Positions 11,389-22,154 of a stretch of DNA of 64,000 nt are shown piece after piece. Origin of the DNA: Deroplatys truncata (taxonomy: Eukaryota > Arthropoda > Insecta > Mantodea > Mantidae); contig CM060983.1 of NCBI GenBank assembly GCA_030765065.1, forward strand, positions 49,350,067 to 49,414,066, read 5' to 3'. The stretch's first letter is position 1. Every line of letters starts with the position of its first letter. Made by a program: the position numbers and the translations under genes. Below the pieces are notes generated by a model that had not been told where the DNA came from, made no database searches, and worked only from the letters and a program-made list of their open reading frames with translations.

Positions 11389-11765
11389 ATGAACGACCCG
11401 TAAACTGTGAAGTCAGATCAGTGATTTGTTTTTTGAATGCGAGAAATGTTACGCCAGCAAACATTCATCACCATTGTGAGAGGTTTATGGAGAAACAATA
11501 TTGAGTGACAATGCCGGGCCACACACAGCCAGACAACTCACACTCTGATTGCATCATTTGGTTGGGAGCGGTTCCATCACTCTCCGTACAGTCCGGATTT
11601 GGCACGAGCGATTTTGTCTTAAGAAATTCCATGCTGGAAAACATTTCAACGAAGATGATGTGGAACAAGAAGCGCAGACTTGGCTTTCATCACAGGCGGC
11701 ATCATTCTTTGACGAAGGCAAACAAAAATGGTTTCATATTACAAGTGCCTGAATAAAAGCGGTGA
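11389..11765 (+). pseudogene. Internally deleted mariner transposase (second lineage)
   Basis: The N-terminal part reads CEVRSVICFLNARNVTPANI followed in a shifted frame by EVYGETILSD, the start of a mariner DNA-binding domain. At about 11508 it jumps directly to DNAGPHTARQL, the second catalytic Asp motif. It continues in other frames as FGWERFHHSPYSPDLA, then KHFNEDDVEQEAQTWLSSQA, and ends KCLNKSGDYM near 11790. Roughly the middle of the protein, including the first catalytic Asp, is deleted. The motif order and the C-terminal KSGDY differ from the ELKGDY ending of the relics at 1229 and 58929, so this is another mariner lineage. At least two frameshifts are visible. Confidence 0.8.
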
Positions 11766-11799
11766 CTATATGAGGTAGTATAAGGTGCAAGGTAATGAA

Positions 11800-12300
11800 T
11801 GATAAAGTATTTGAAAAATAACGTTCGTTTGTTTTTTTTAAATTATCGGTAACTTAAAAGCACGCCTGGTAATTGATCCTTTGCCATTTAGGTAAAGCGT
11901 TGCATTGAACTTCAAGCCTCATTTTCTCAGTTCCTTCTTTTCTAACATTTTTCACTATTCAAAATCCTGCTTGGACCACAGTTTATAACGTATTAGCTTG
12001 AGGTTTTTACGTTAACCTTAGAAATTATCGATTTAAAAAATGTTGCGTACTAGTTAAAAATAATACATAGTTCAGTTAAAATTAATTATTTTCCTAACTC
12101 GCCTGAAAAGATAGAAAAATTGAATAACATGTACACAAAAATGTTTTTCTCTTAAACTAATTAAGAGATACCTGCACAAGTTTCTTTTAAGTTTATATAC
12201 TAAGATCAAATTAAAAATGTGGAAGCCGTACAAAGACCTGTAGGAGCATTTTATATAAACATATAAAACAACCTATTAATTTTGAATAAAAAATTATCTT
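11800..12300. other. No recognised feature
   Basis: AT-rich unassigned DNA between the mariner relic and a SINE. No ORF, tandem repeat or match to the other families was seen. Confidence 0.5.
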
Positions 12301-12309
12301 AACAACGGT

Positions 12310-12665
12310 TTGATATAGCTAGGGAATTCGGCACCGATCCAGGAATGAGAATATGTAACAACGTCCCACGAGAGGGCTCCCGAGTGGAAAACACCGGGCG
12401 GCCGGAACCAGGAGTGGCGGCATAGCAACGACAGGGTCCCTACAGTCCAGAGTGAGACTGCCCGACAGTCAGAGAGGCAGACCTGTGACACCGCCCCACA
12501 CACGCCCAAGGGGCAGTCCTTATACCCGGCAAGTAGCCGAGGGCCAAGGGATGCAGAAAGGTCACAGAGAACATCCTTTTTCCCTGCCACGCAGCACCGA
12601 AACACCATCGCCAACACTTCTAATCCTGAAATAGACCAAACGGACTGAAGGATGAATGAAACCAC
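12310..12665 (-). mobile_element. Long SINE family G, head-truncated copy
   Basis: Shares ACACCGGGCGGCCGGAACCA, GGAGTGGCGGCATAGC, CAGTCCTTATACC, GCACCGAAACACCATCG and CTGAAGGATGAATGAA with the copy at 5765-6310 in the same orientation. The tRNA-like head of that copy is absent here. The 123-codon ORF on the minus strand is only a reading of this repeat. Confidence 0.65.
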
Positions 12666-12779
12666 TCCAGCTGGGTTAAATGTCGTCAGTATGTGGCCTC
12701 CCCCACCAAAAAATCAAAGCAATGAGAAGAAAATTGCATATTTTTGGATTTTCACCAATGCTAGCCACTCTCTAAATCT

Positions 12780-13005
12780 CTAGAACCAGCTGTTCCATGT
12801 AAACACAGCGACCCATTTTTTAAAGATTTGACAATCGCTTCTCCATCTCTTTTCTAACCTACAACAGATGTCTAATGTACCGTTTATCTCGAGCAACGTG
12901 AAGCAGATAGGGAAATAATTTTTTGTAAAAATAGTTTGTAGAAGAGAGATATATATAAAACTAAATGACACAGCCTATAGAAAGTAATGTGAATGCAACG
13001 CAGCT
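12780..13005 (-). repeat. R1b repeat, diverged fragment
   Basis: Reverse-orientation end piece with TTGTAAAAATAGTTTGTAGA, AGAAAGTAATGTGAATGCAA and an upstream AAAGATTTGACAATCGCTT. The remainder of the unit is missing. It lies next to a forward R1 copy starting at 13035, so the pair is inverted. Confidence 0.55.
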
Positions 13006-13034
13006 TTCTTTTCTGGAAAACTATAAGGAATATA

Positions 13035-13740
13035 GATATTTTTAAAATCTGATATGTTACATTTACCTGACTTTCTCGTTTTTTTTCTATCCATTCCAAG
13101 TTTTATTACACATTTCATTCTAAAAGGGAATAGAGGAAGCTGGGTTCGACACTCAAATGTTTAAAAGTAGGACATTATATGCTGGCTTTATAATTCCATA
13201 GTCTTTCCAATGACATCAGAAGAAACAACTGAATAGCGACATCACTTAAAACAATTAAGAAGTATTAACAAATTCAAACGAACAAAAGCGGTATCTCGGA
13301 AGATATCCGGTATTGGCTGTTAGAAAGCTACAGTTTTGTGTAACAAGTTTTTGTTTTACTGTAAAACAGAATTAGATGCAAATTCCTTACGAATGAACAG
13401 GAACTAATAGGCTATTCCTAGAAAATTCAAGATATACATTTTATTTGTCTGCAAATATCTTAAACATATTAATCAAAATAGATAGTCATTTTTGAAAAAA
13501 TAATTTATAAATTCGAAAAATTGAGTATCTGAAGGGCAAGAGAATTTTCATGAAAGCTTTGTATGGCATCCTTGAAAGATAGTGAACAAACACCAAGTTT
13601 GGAATGTAACCGACCCACATGGAACTTTTTTCGGGTTTAGGGGACCTTAAGACATATATTTCCTGTGAAATGTTGACATTGAATTTTTGGGTGAAATACA
13701 ATACTTCCTGCATTACTGAAGAACGTGTAAGAAATTAAAA
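13035..13740 (+). repeat. R1b repeat, diverged forward copy
   Basis: Begins AAAATCTGATATGTTACATT and includes GACATCAGAAGAAACAACTG, TCAAGATATACATTTTATTT, AACACCAAGTTTGGAATG and GAATTTTTGGGTGAAATACA. The microsatellite segment is missing, and the final palindrome is replaced by AAGAACGTGTAAGAAATTAA. Its 3' end is part of the 257-bp tandem duplication that follows. Confidence 0.7.
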
Positions 13741-14155
13741 GTCATTTTTAAGAACTACTAAGACTAAGGCTAAGGAATATGTATGTTTATAATTTAGTTT
13801 TTCAAAATTTTCATCGTAGAGCCTCTTTCCAGAATATTTCCCAATGTTTAAAATTAAAATATGGAAAAGTTAAAAATGTATTGAACTGAAACTTTAGGTG
13901 ACCTTAACGTATATGCTTCCTGTGAAATTTCGACTTTGAAATTTTGGGTGAAATACAATATTTTCTGTATTACGAAGAACGTGCAGAGAAATTAAAAATA
14001 ATTTTTAAGGACTACTAAGAATAAGGAATCAATATTTATGTTTATAATTTAGTTTTTCCAAATTTTCATGCAGGGCTTCTTTTCAGAACATTTCTCAATT
14101 TTTTAAAATTAAAATATTGAAAAGTTTAAAATGTATTGAAGTGAAGTTCAAATTA
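13641..14155 (+). repeat. Two-copy tandem duplication, about 257 bp
   Basis: ACCTTAAGACATATATTTCC at 13644 recurs as ACCTTAACGTATATGCTTCC at 13901. Both are followed by TTTTGGGTGAAATACAATA, an AATTAAAA segment, TATGTTTATAATTTAGTTTT and AAAATTAAAATAT. The two units have diverged, so the duplication is not recent. The first half of each unit is the R1b 3' end; the second half is not found in other R1 copies here. Confidence 0.75.
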
Positions 14156-14303
14156 TTGTTTGTAAGTATATTGAAAATCGTGGCATTTAACATTTTCAGT
14201 TAAGGGCCCCTTTAACGTGTTGAGAGTGGATACCAAAAAATAAACTTTTCAAGATTTCGAAACACAACTTTGTTAGATATTCCCTTAGAGAAAATAAATT
14301 ACC

Positions 14304-14540
14304 GAGCGGAATGGCTCAGGCGGTAAGCCTATGACCCGAATTCGGGAGGTCCCGGGTTCAAATCGCGTGGGCCGACCAATCTGTCGGCGGTTTTTTCGTG
14401 GTTTTCCTCAGTCGCCAAGGTAAATACCGGATTGGATATTTAATACCACGACCCACAGTTCCACTTTAAGTCTAAAACAATAGTAAAATGAAAAATAACT
14501 GGTAATAGCGAAAGCCATCTATCCGCAGACAATGTAAGCA
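14304..14540 (+). mobile_element. tRNA-derived SINE (family P)
   Basis: The head ACCGAGCGGAATGGCTCAGG resembles a tRNA 5' end with an A-box-like TGGCTCAGGCGGT, and GGTCCCGGGTTCAAATCG supplies a B box. The body has GGTTTTTTCGTGGTTTTCCT and AAATACCGGATTGGATATTT. A degenerate copy of the same layout lies at 33175-33360. The head lacks an acceptor stem that could close and continues straight into SINE body, so this is not a functional tRNA gene. Confidence 0.75.
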
Positions 14541-14900
14541 TTTAGACTGAATGGCACACTAACACCATCTGCACGGCACGAAGCAGAAAATCCGGCTGCC
14601 ATGCGCTGACGGTCTCTGTAGACACGTGACGAAGCAAGACGACATTTTCCAGGGATGAGACCTAGAAGGCTAACTGTCCGCCTTTCTTGTGAGCGTGACG
14701 GTTAGACTGGACGGCACCCTAATGCCATCTGCACGGCATGAAGCAGGTGGTTACAGGGATGAGACCTAGAAGGCAAACTGTCCGCCTTTCTGTGCGAGGG
14801 CGGCGGTTAGACTGGACGGCACCCTAATGCCATCTGCACGGCATGAAGCACGTGGTTACAGGGATGAGACCTAGAAGGCTAACTGTTCTAAGAGTTATCC
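14541..14900 (+). repeat. Tandem units of about 160 and 105 bp
   Basis: Three successive units begin TTAGACTG..GGCAC at 14541, 14701 and 14806. The shared core is ACCATCTGCACGGCA, GAAGCA and GGGATGAGACCTAGAAGGC followed by TGTCCGCC. The first unit is about 160 bp and includes a segment with GTAGACACGTGACGAAGCA; the next is 105 bp, lacking about 55 bp of it. A single long-form unit recurs at 50150-50310, and a fragment lies at 33720-33745. The units follow directly on the SINE. Confidence 0.8.
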
Positions 14901-16184
14901 ACCAACAGATGTGTCGCGATGTTACCAGAGAGTTAAAAAAATTATTTTATATAAATATTCATATTATGTGTATATATTTGTGACAAATTTCATTCCACTT
15001 AATTGCTTCACAAATTACGTCAAAACAATTCAGTCCTCTAGTGTACGCAAACGTAACATCATACATGCATACTGCCTCTTCATTTTTTTTAAGTTTAATT
15101 TATAGCCACATATTCGCTCCTTTTCCCCAGACTTTCTTTTTTGTAGAAGCCTCAGAGAGAGTAGCTTCTACAGCACGGAGCACAATGCATATCAGAATTA
15201 CCAACACTACTTTTTGCGGTTGAGGATGGAAGTAATTAATTCAGAGCGCATGCTCACGCATGGCGAGATAAGTGAAGATTTCCCACAAGAATTAGCAACA
15301 CATATGGCTCGAAAAATCTCTCTCGTCAGAAGCCATGCTCTTGCTAAGTTAATGTAGCTTAGCAACGCGGTTGCGACAGAAGAACAGCGTTATGCGAGTA
15401 GTGGTTATTATTTCAGGAGCCAGGAGAATAGTAGCGTTTACTCTAGTTTCCTTTTTTATGTTGTTAGCGTGTTGTTGACATATATGGAACAAGGTACCGT
15501 ACTCACGTAGAAAATGTCCCAACTTCATGTTCCAGTGTGAATTTATGCATATTATTTCTGTTTATACCAACAACTCTTATCTTTTCCGTACACTATAGAT
15601 ACTAATAAGGGGAGACTAAATGACAAAAGTTGCAGAAAACTTATAATTTTACTTTTTTGCTATACTCAAAGTTTTTCAAAAATGTTTTTCTATTTAACGA
15701 AATTTTATGACCTTTTAGGATACTCTGACAAAGTTTATAACTCATATTATAAAGATTCAGAGCTATAGAACGAATTGTCATATATAAACCAAGTGTTAAA
15801 ATACATAAGAATAGAATTCTTGTAATTATTCAAGTTAATATATTTATTTAAATGGTATAATAACTATCGGTAAAATTGAGATTTTAATTTAATACATATA
15901 TTTAAATTAAGTGAAGAAATTTGAATAATAATTTATGGAATATTAGGTTTAATAACTTTTGCAGTTATTAGAGGAGGAATATTAAATTGAAAATCTTTTT
16001 AACTCCTTATTTTATTTATTTATCAAAATTAATAAATTTAAAGGTAATCAATGTAATATTAATAATAAATGTTCACGACAATATGCACTTATTCTTCTGT
16101 AAATACCAGAATAATAAATACCATGTTGACTATATAAATATAAAGTATAAGCAGCTCTAAAATATATATGTCCGAATTTGCCTC
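14901..16184. other. No recognised feature
   Basis: Unassigned and very AT-rich between 15780 and 16150. Short ORFs at 14911-15223 show no domain. No tandem repeats and no similarity to the repeat families in this window were seen. Confidence 0.5.
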
Positions 16185-16990
16185 ATACGTTTATTTTCTC
16201 TATCACGTACATAGTACATAGATAGAGAAGGTATTGCCCCCAAAAAACATTTTTGGAAAAAAGTCCGCGCGTGTGTCAGTGTACAGCATAACTCAAAAAA
16301 AGAAAAGTTGGATAAACATCAAACTTGGTATTTAGGTTCAGTACTTTTTAAAAATGCGACACGAAGATTTTCAAGAAAATACCACCACCGCAACCTACCC
16401 TTTACATGTAACATTTTTCGAAATTTTTCATTTTATAAAAATGGCTCTAAAGATTTTGATTAAAATAATATATATCAAAGACATTTACATAACAAATAAA
16501 ATGTATATCTTGAATTTTCTGGGAATTAACTGTGAAGTCCTCTAGATTCGGAGGGAATTTTGTATAATCTTCTATAACTGGTAAATATTAAAGAATAGAC
16601 GAAAACGTACTAAACAAAACATAAAAATCTATTTAAAACACACAGTTTATTTAACATAAGTTATTTTGTAGCATCTGCCGTTTCGAATTGTTCATTTCTT
16701 GGCCATTCTCTTTTTAATATCTGTCAACCTTCGGTTGTTTCTGGCGATTGCATGGAAACAGTATGGAATTTTAAGGTCAGTTAAGCGTCCAGTTCTTAAA
16801 CATTTGACTATCGCTGTTCCCTTTGTATCTATAACGAAATGTGTACTGTAGCTATTTCTGCAAAGGTTTATTTGGATTAAAATGTAGTAGGTAGAAAATT
16901 AAGGTTTAGTAAGAATAGTTTGTATACTCACTAATAAAGGCAAGGGGATAGAGAAAGTCAAGTGAATGTATCACATCAGATTTTTATCAC
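16185..16990 (-). repeat. R1b repeat, near-complete reverse copy
   Basis: From TTTATTTTCTCTATCACGTA and a duplicated ACATAGTACATAGATAGAG end to GATAGAGAAAGTCAAGTGAA then ATCAGATTTTT. Internal landmarks are CAACCTTCGGTTGTTTCTGG, GATTGCATGGAAACAGTATG and AACGAAATGTGTACTGTAGC. The microsatellite site is short: GCGCGTGTGTCAGTGTACAGC at 16266. It is the best full example of the R1b subfamily in reverse orientation. Confidence 0.82.
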
Positions 16991-17063
16991 TGGTGTATAA
17001 GCAGGTTGTATTGAAGTACATAATTTAAATACTTTATTTGCACGCCTTTCTTATGCTTTTCAG

Positions 17064-17400
17064 ATGCCGACAAAATACAAAAGAAAGCCAGGCAGTGTTC
17101 GTATATTTCGAAAGATTTATCTTCAACATTCAACATACCAGAAAGACTTAGGAACGAAGGGTGAAAACTGGCAGTGTCTCAAAAGGACCAATGGGAGCAA
17201 GTGGTTGTTTGGGCAGCGAAAATGGAGAAGCATGTTTTTTCTATAACAAGAGATGATACGATTTGTACTCTAGTATACAATTTCGCCACAGAACACGTCC
17301 TGAAACACTATAACAAAGAAAAATTAAAATCATATTTATTTTATAGTTTTCCCCAAACGTTTTTCTGCAAGGATAAGTACTTACAAGCACTTGACTACTA
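17064..17400 (+). pseudogene. pogo/Tigger-like transposase N-terminal relic
   Basis: Translation starts MPTKYKRKPGS, similar to the start of pogo/Tigger and jerky-type DNA-binding domains. In another frame TFNIPERLRNEG follows, the psq-type helix-turn-helix. The third part, from 17174, reads SQKDQWEQVVVWAAKMEKHV, FSITRDDTICTLVYNFATEH and LKHYNKEK, matching the CENP-B-like second helix-turn-helix region where TRDD..L.Y.FA and NKEK are typical. At least one stop and two frame changes interrupt it. The DDE catalytic domain is absent. A C-terminal relic of the same kind of transposase lies at 34443-34775, but the two are not obviously one copy. Confidence 0.62.
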
Positions 17401-17885
17401 ACTGGTAAACAAAAGTGTAAAACATGCACTGCATAATTAATTTTACTTTATTAAATCACTAAACATACTCTTCGATTACGAAAAATCTGTCACCATCTCC
17501 ACCCACTTATAATGAGGGATGGCCATGCATAAGTTTTTAAAATTCAGGAGTTTTTCATCCAAAATAAATTTGTATGATCACGGCACTTACTGTGATAAAG
17601 ATTAATCTTCAAGGAATCCATTTAGCTATTCACAGACGTTTTTGCTTCAAAATTCTTCGTATAAATACAACATTTTAAAATATGGCCATCTTGCCCTTAA
17701 TCAAAAGTTTCTAACCATGTTTTATTTACATACTAAGTCAATAAGTATCAGCACACTATTTTTAATTTGTTGTAGATTGGCTGTCTTGGTTTGTGCGCGC
17801 GCACGTCAACGTGTTGTTTCTTTGTCTCCGCTTGTGGAATGTTTGAGCGTTATCACTCCAGTGAGTGTTGCATTGTTGCATAATA
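17401..17885. other. No recognised feature
   Basis: AT-rich sequence between two transposase relics. It may contain non-coding remains of either element, but no terminal repeats were seen. Confidence 0.45.
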
Positions 17886-17887
17886 AG

Positions 17888-18110
17888 CATGGCTGCACCC
17901 CTCACCGTTTGCACCAAAGGAGGACAGCGTGGGCTTATCCGTTTTTTGTCGCCTGAAGGTGCACCATGAGCGAAATCCATTGAAGACTTTTCGCACAATA
18001 TGGGGCAATCTTTATCCCGGCGAAATGAGTACGAATGGATTGAAGAGTTGAAAAATAGTCGGACAAGTGTAAAGGACAAGGACGACTACGAGCTGTTGGC
18101 AGGCTAAGTT
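17888..18110 (+). pseudogene. mariner transposase N-terminal relic (third lineage)
   Basis: Starts MAAPLTVCTKGGQRGLIRFL then SPEGAP, stop, AKSIEDFSHNMGQSLSRRNE followed by YEWIEELKNSRTSVKDKDD. This order (basic start, RFL..EG, a second helix ending in YEWIE.FK.GRTSV.D) is the paired DNA-binding domain of mariner-type transposases. The sequence ends before the catalytic core. One stop codon lies after about residue 26. It is different in sequence from the other mariner N termini at 11389 and 59055. Confidence 0.65.
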
Positions 18111-18210
18111 TTAGCCCGAGTGAATTTTTGCTGCGTGCCCACCCTCATCAGGTTTAACCTTAGGATGATTATTTCGAGTAGGAAATGATAGTTAAGGATA
18201 ACGGTTTATT

Positions 18211-19047
18211 ACTTCTCTACTACGTATAGTAAGGGGAAGTATTGTATTCCACCCAAAAATTCGATACCGAGATTTCACCGGAAATAATGTTTTGAGACCC
18301 CCTGAATACAAAAAAAAACTTTTTTGCAAACATGTCCGTGTGTGTCTATGAACAGCATAACTCAGAATCGAACAGTCGGATAAACACCAAACTTGGTATT
18401 TAGGTTCAGTATCTTCCAGAGCTGCGACACGAAGGTTTTCAAGAAAATCCCCCCACCCCAGATTACCATTTACATGGAACATTTTTCGAAAATTGTAATT
18501 TTCTCAAAGATGGCTCTAACGATTTTGATTAAAATATCATATGTTTAAGATATTTTCATGACAAATGAAATATATATCTCGAATTTTCCCGGAATGTCTC
18601 CAAAAGTATTCTTCATTGTGAACGACTTTTGCATAAATGGTAAACCATAAGAGAAAGACAAAATTTCAGTACACAAAAAATATAGATCGCGTTAAAATAC
18701 ACAATTTATGTCATATACATTTTTTGTTGTTGTTGAGTGAACCATTTTCGAGATATTGCTTGTTATTCCCTTAAATTTTCCAATACTTATACTTTTTCTC
18801 AAATGGGAATTCGTTATTCATTTTTTATGTACTGACATGCAAAGAGAATGGAATGCGCCGCATAGCAACCAGCTCTTAAAATATTTGACTATCGCTTAAA
18901 GCCTACCAATTCCCGTTGCATCTACAAGAAAATTACCAATAAGTTAACATCTCGATTAACATGAAGCATATGGAGAATAAGCGTTTGTAAAAATAGTTTG
19001 TACAAGAGTAGAGAAAGTCATGTGAGTAACACATCAGATTTTTTTTA
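18211..19047 (-). repeat. R1 repeat, full-length reverse copy
   Basis: Starts TTACTTCTCTACTACGTATA and ends GAGTAGAGAAAGTCATGTGA then CACATCAGATTTTTTT. The microsatellite site holds only CCGTGTGTGTCTATGAACAGC at about 18336. It forms an inverted pair with the forward copy at 19466-20270, with both palindromic ends facing outward. Confidence 0.88.
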
Positions 19048-19214
19048 GGTAGTAATGAAAGAAGGGAGGAAGCATGTAGCTCCTCGAGCTGCGTGTTAGG
19101 ATGCAGCGGCCCTTCTGCGCCCTGGTGTGTGTGTTTATCAATTTCTTTGGTTGGGATTGAATTTAGAGACCAATCATCTCTTGGATAGAAGGACAAGGAA
19201 AGAGCAGGACGACT

Positions 19215-19465
19215 ATCCATATTCACTAGGGACGCCGACAGTGAGCAAGTCCATATCCTGATTCAGAGAACCGAAGATTGACTGTCGATGAAGTGGCAAA
19301 CCATATTTTTTTGGTCGTCTTAAAGGTGCCTTAAGGCGCCGTCGCTTCACCACAGACCAAGAAGTGAAAGAAGCGGTGCACACACTTTTTTCTGAGTTCT
19401 GAGGGCAACAGAAAGCTTGTGAACGATGAACTATGTGCATTGAGAATCAAGGGGACTACATTAAA
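19215..19465 (+). pseudogene. Internally deleted mariner transposase relic
   Basis: A piece reading RRLTVDEVANHI, a mariner-like helix-turn-helix segment, passes within a few bases into FFGRLKGALRRRRFTTDQEV then KEAVHTLF and, after a stop, GQQKAC and MCIENQGDYIKK, which is the mariner C terminus. The whole catalytic centre is missing. It sits in the 420-bp spacer between two inverted R1 copies. The C-terminal wording differs from the other relics, indicating another lineage or strong decay. Confidence 0.65.
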
Positions 19466-20270
19466 AAGTCTGATGTGTTACACTCACATGACTTTCTCTA
19501 CTCTTGTACAAACTATTTTTACAAACGCTTATTCTCCATATGCTTCATGTTAATCGAGATGTTAATCTTATTGCTAATTTCCTTGTAGATGCAAGGGGAA
19601 TTGGTAGGCTTTAAGCGATAGTCAAATATTTTAAGAGCTGGTTGCTATGTGGAGCATTCCATTCTCTTTGCGTGTCCAGGACATAAACAAATTAATAACG
19701 AATTCCCATTTGTGAAAAAGTATAAGTATTGGAAAATTCAAACAAATAACAAGAAATATCTCGGAAATGGTTCACTCCACACAAAAAAGTATATGACATA
19801 AATTGTGTGTTTTAATGAGCTCTACACCTTTTGTGTAGAAAAATGTTGTCTATCTCATACGGTTTACCAGTTATGCAAAACCCATTCAGAAAGAAGAGGA
19901 GGTTTGGGGATATTCCAAGAAAATTCAACATATACATTTTATTTGTCATGAAAATATCTTAAGTATATGATACTTTAATCTAAATCGTTAGAGCCATTTT
20001 TGAGAAAATCAAAATTTTCGGATGTTCCATGTAAAGGGTAGTCTGGGGTGGGGAATTATCTTGAAAATCTTCGTGTTGCATCTTTGAAAGATACTGAACC
20101 TTTGGTATTTTCGTTTTTGAGTCATGTTCACAGACACACAGACACGGACCTTTTCCATAAGGTGCTTTTTTGGGATTCAGGAGGCCTCAAAGCATGCGTT
20201 TGCGGTGAAATCTCGGTATCGAATTTTTTGGTGGAATACTTACTATACGTAGTAGGAAAAGTAAAAATGA
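19466..20270 (+). repeat. R1 repeat, full-length forward copy
   Basis: Starts AAAAAGTCTGATGTGTTACA and ends ACTTACTATACGTAGTAGGA then AAAGTAAAAATG. The internal order is the family standard: ATATTTTAAGAGCTGGTTGC, TGTCCAGGACATAAACAAAT, GGTTTACCAGTTATGCAAAA. The microsatellite position holds only CACAGACACACAGACACGG near 20130. It carries the reading frame with LENLRVAS seen in many copies. Confidence 0.88.
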
Positions 20271-21260
20271 GGTAATTGTAAGTTTCACTTATTGACTTAC
20301 TCTCCAATTTCTTAAAAACCCAGAGATAATTGCACATATTTTAGAGTTCTGTGGTTTTCTGCATATCGCGGATTAGTAAACGAACTTACATGTTTCCATC
20401 AAGTTTAATTCTAAAAATGGAAGGACAATAGTTTTAAATTAGAACATCCAGCATCGAACCTGACCAGAAAAGACTGTCAGAGCAACACCTGCTTGTCACG
20501 AAGAGCTATGGTCTATTTGCCTTTACAAGCACTTAGGAACGGACAGTATCCGACTTGCGCGTCGACAATGAACTGCGATGTATCGAACGTTTCCCATAAA
20601 TTTTATAGCAAAAGGGGATTGGAGCCGCGGACCCTCAGGCTAATAACGTCCGGCCGTGTTTTATTTACAGGTGCGTCGTAAAACCGACGTCCGGCGAGGC
20701 CGGAATGCCATATCGCTGTATTCTTTACTTATTTAACTTCCTGCCACTTGTCAGAGAATTTTCCAGCTTGTCGCTCCAGTACTGATAATTTCGGGAAACA
20801 ACAATTACGTCAGATTCTGCTCAAAATTAGGGAATGGTAATTATTTGTAATTTTGTTTCGCATGAACCTTGAAGGCCAAATTGTGTCCTGTACATGCATG
20901 CAAATTGCATGATAACATCGAAACCAGGCCAATTACTCCTCGAAGTTTTAGAGCTGAAACGTTGTCTCATTGGCTCTTCAGAACAATAAATTAAAACAAT
21001 TTTGGATAATCAGCCCCTTAGTAAAATAGAGTTTTTGCACAATACCACATTTTCTTGGCCTTGCAGGATATACCTATAGACACATGCTGGAAATGGAGTT
21101 TACAAATGCAATGGAGTGCCAGTGTGCTAATATCTCATTATTTCACTTGTGTTGTAAATAAAATCGTGATATCAATGTATGCTATTGTCACGACCTTCCA
21201 TACATCTCGAGTTCATCCTATTACTACCAAAAACACATGATCTGAGACGCCTTGAATCGT
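20271..21260. other. Mostly unassigned; possible degenerate SINE near 20620
   Basis: Near 20620-20665 the minus strand has a GGGTCCGCGGCTCCAATCC motif that weakly resembles a B box, so a decayed SINE may lie at about 20450-20690 (low confidence). The rest shows no gene, tandem repeat or family match. Confidence 0.35.
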
Positions 21261-21261
21261 A

Positions 21262-21450
21262 AAAGACCATTTTTAGAAAATGGTCCGTGTGTGTGGGACG
21301 GGGGTTTCTTGAAAATCTTCGTTTCGTTTCTTTGAAAGATACTAAACTTAAATACCAAATTTGGTGCTTATCCGACTTTTCGTTTTTGAGTTATGCTGCT
21401 CACAGACACACGCACACACACGGACCATTTTCTAAAAATCTTATGTGCGA
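21262..21450 (+). repeat. R1 fragment with a folded-back junction
   Basis: Contains GACGGGGGTTTCTTGAAAATC, GATACTAAACTTAAATACCA and CACAGACACACGCACACACA in forward order, which is the R1 middle. Its left edge is odd: TTTTTAGAAAATGGTCCGTG reads as the reverse of the CGGACCATTTTCTAAAAA found at its right edge (about 21420). The fragment is therefore flanked by about 20-bp inverted copies of its own microsatellite-adjacent sequence. Confidence 0.65.
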
Positions 21451-21572
21451 GTACATCTCTCTACTCTTGTACAAACTATTTTTACAAACGCTTATTCTCC
21501 ATCTACTTCATGTTAATCTTATTGCTAATTTTCTTGTAGGTGCAAGGGGAAGCTTTAAGCGATAGTGAATTG

Positions 21573-22123
21573 TGAGGCAGTATTTTTAACACTTAAATGA
21601 TTTCAGTCAAATTACATAATATATAAATTCAATAACAGCCCGCCTTAAAGCAATATGTGTATGCAACAACATAAAAAGTGTATATTACAGTCATTAATGT
21701 TTATATTAATATGTACATATTCAATAATGTCATGTGAATGTATTACGTTATTAATAATGTAGGAGCTGTGAGAATAATAGGCTAAAAGTTTCTAACAATG
21801 AGGTAAAAAGGAGGTAACCTTGAGGCAATAACGAATTTCAAAGCTTAATAATGCTACTTGTCATTCTTGGAAGCAATAATATAATTTGTGACAGTTTATA
21901 AAATAGCCCATCAACAACCAGAAAAAGCTTTAGTTAAATGACTAGGATTAGCCAATCAGAAACTAAATGGAGCAAAATTTAAAAATTCAGAAGTCAGTTG
22001 CTAGCAGACAGCGTTACTAACCAGACGCGAGATGCGTCCTCGAGAAATTTAATATGTATTTTGTGTGCAACAAAAATAGTTTACGTGTTAAAAAGTGCAA
22101 GTAATTAATAAAAAACATCACGG

Positions 22124-22154
<31 letters not shown>

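Noticed and set aside
12294..12665. 123-codon ORF on the minus strand
   Set aside because: It coincides with a SINE copy; its peptide resembles the one read from the SINE at 5992-6324, as expected for a repeat and not a gene family.
14304..14380. Functional tRNA gene
   Set aside because: A-box and B-box-like motifs are present, but no closing acceptor stem, and the sequence continues into a SINE body shared with other loci. The same holds for the heads at 26717, 39447, 42413, 51260 and 55735.
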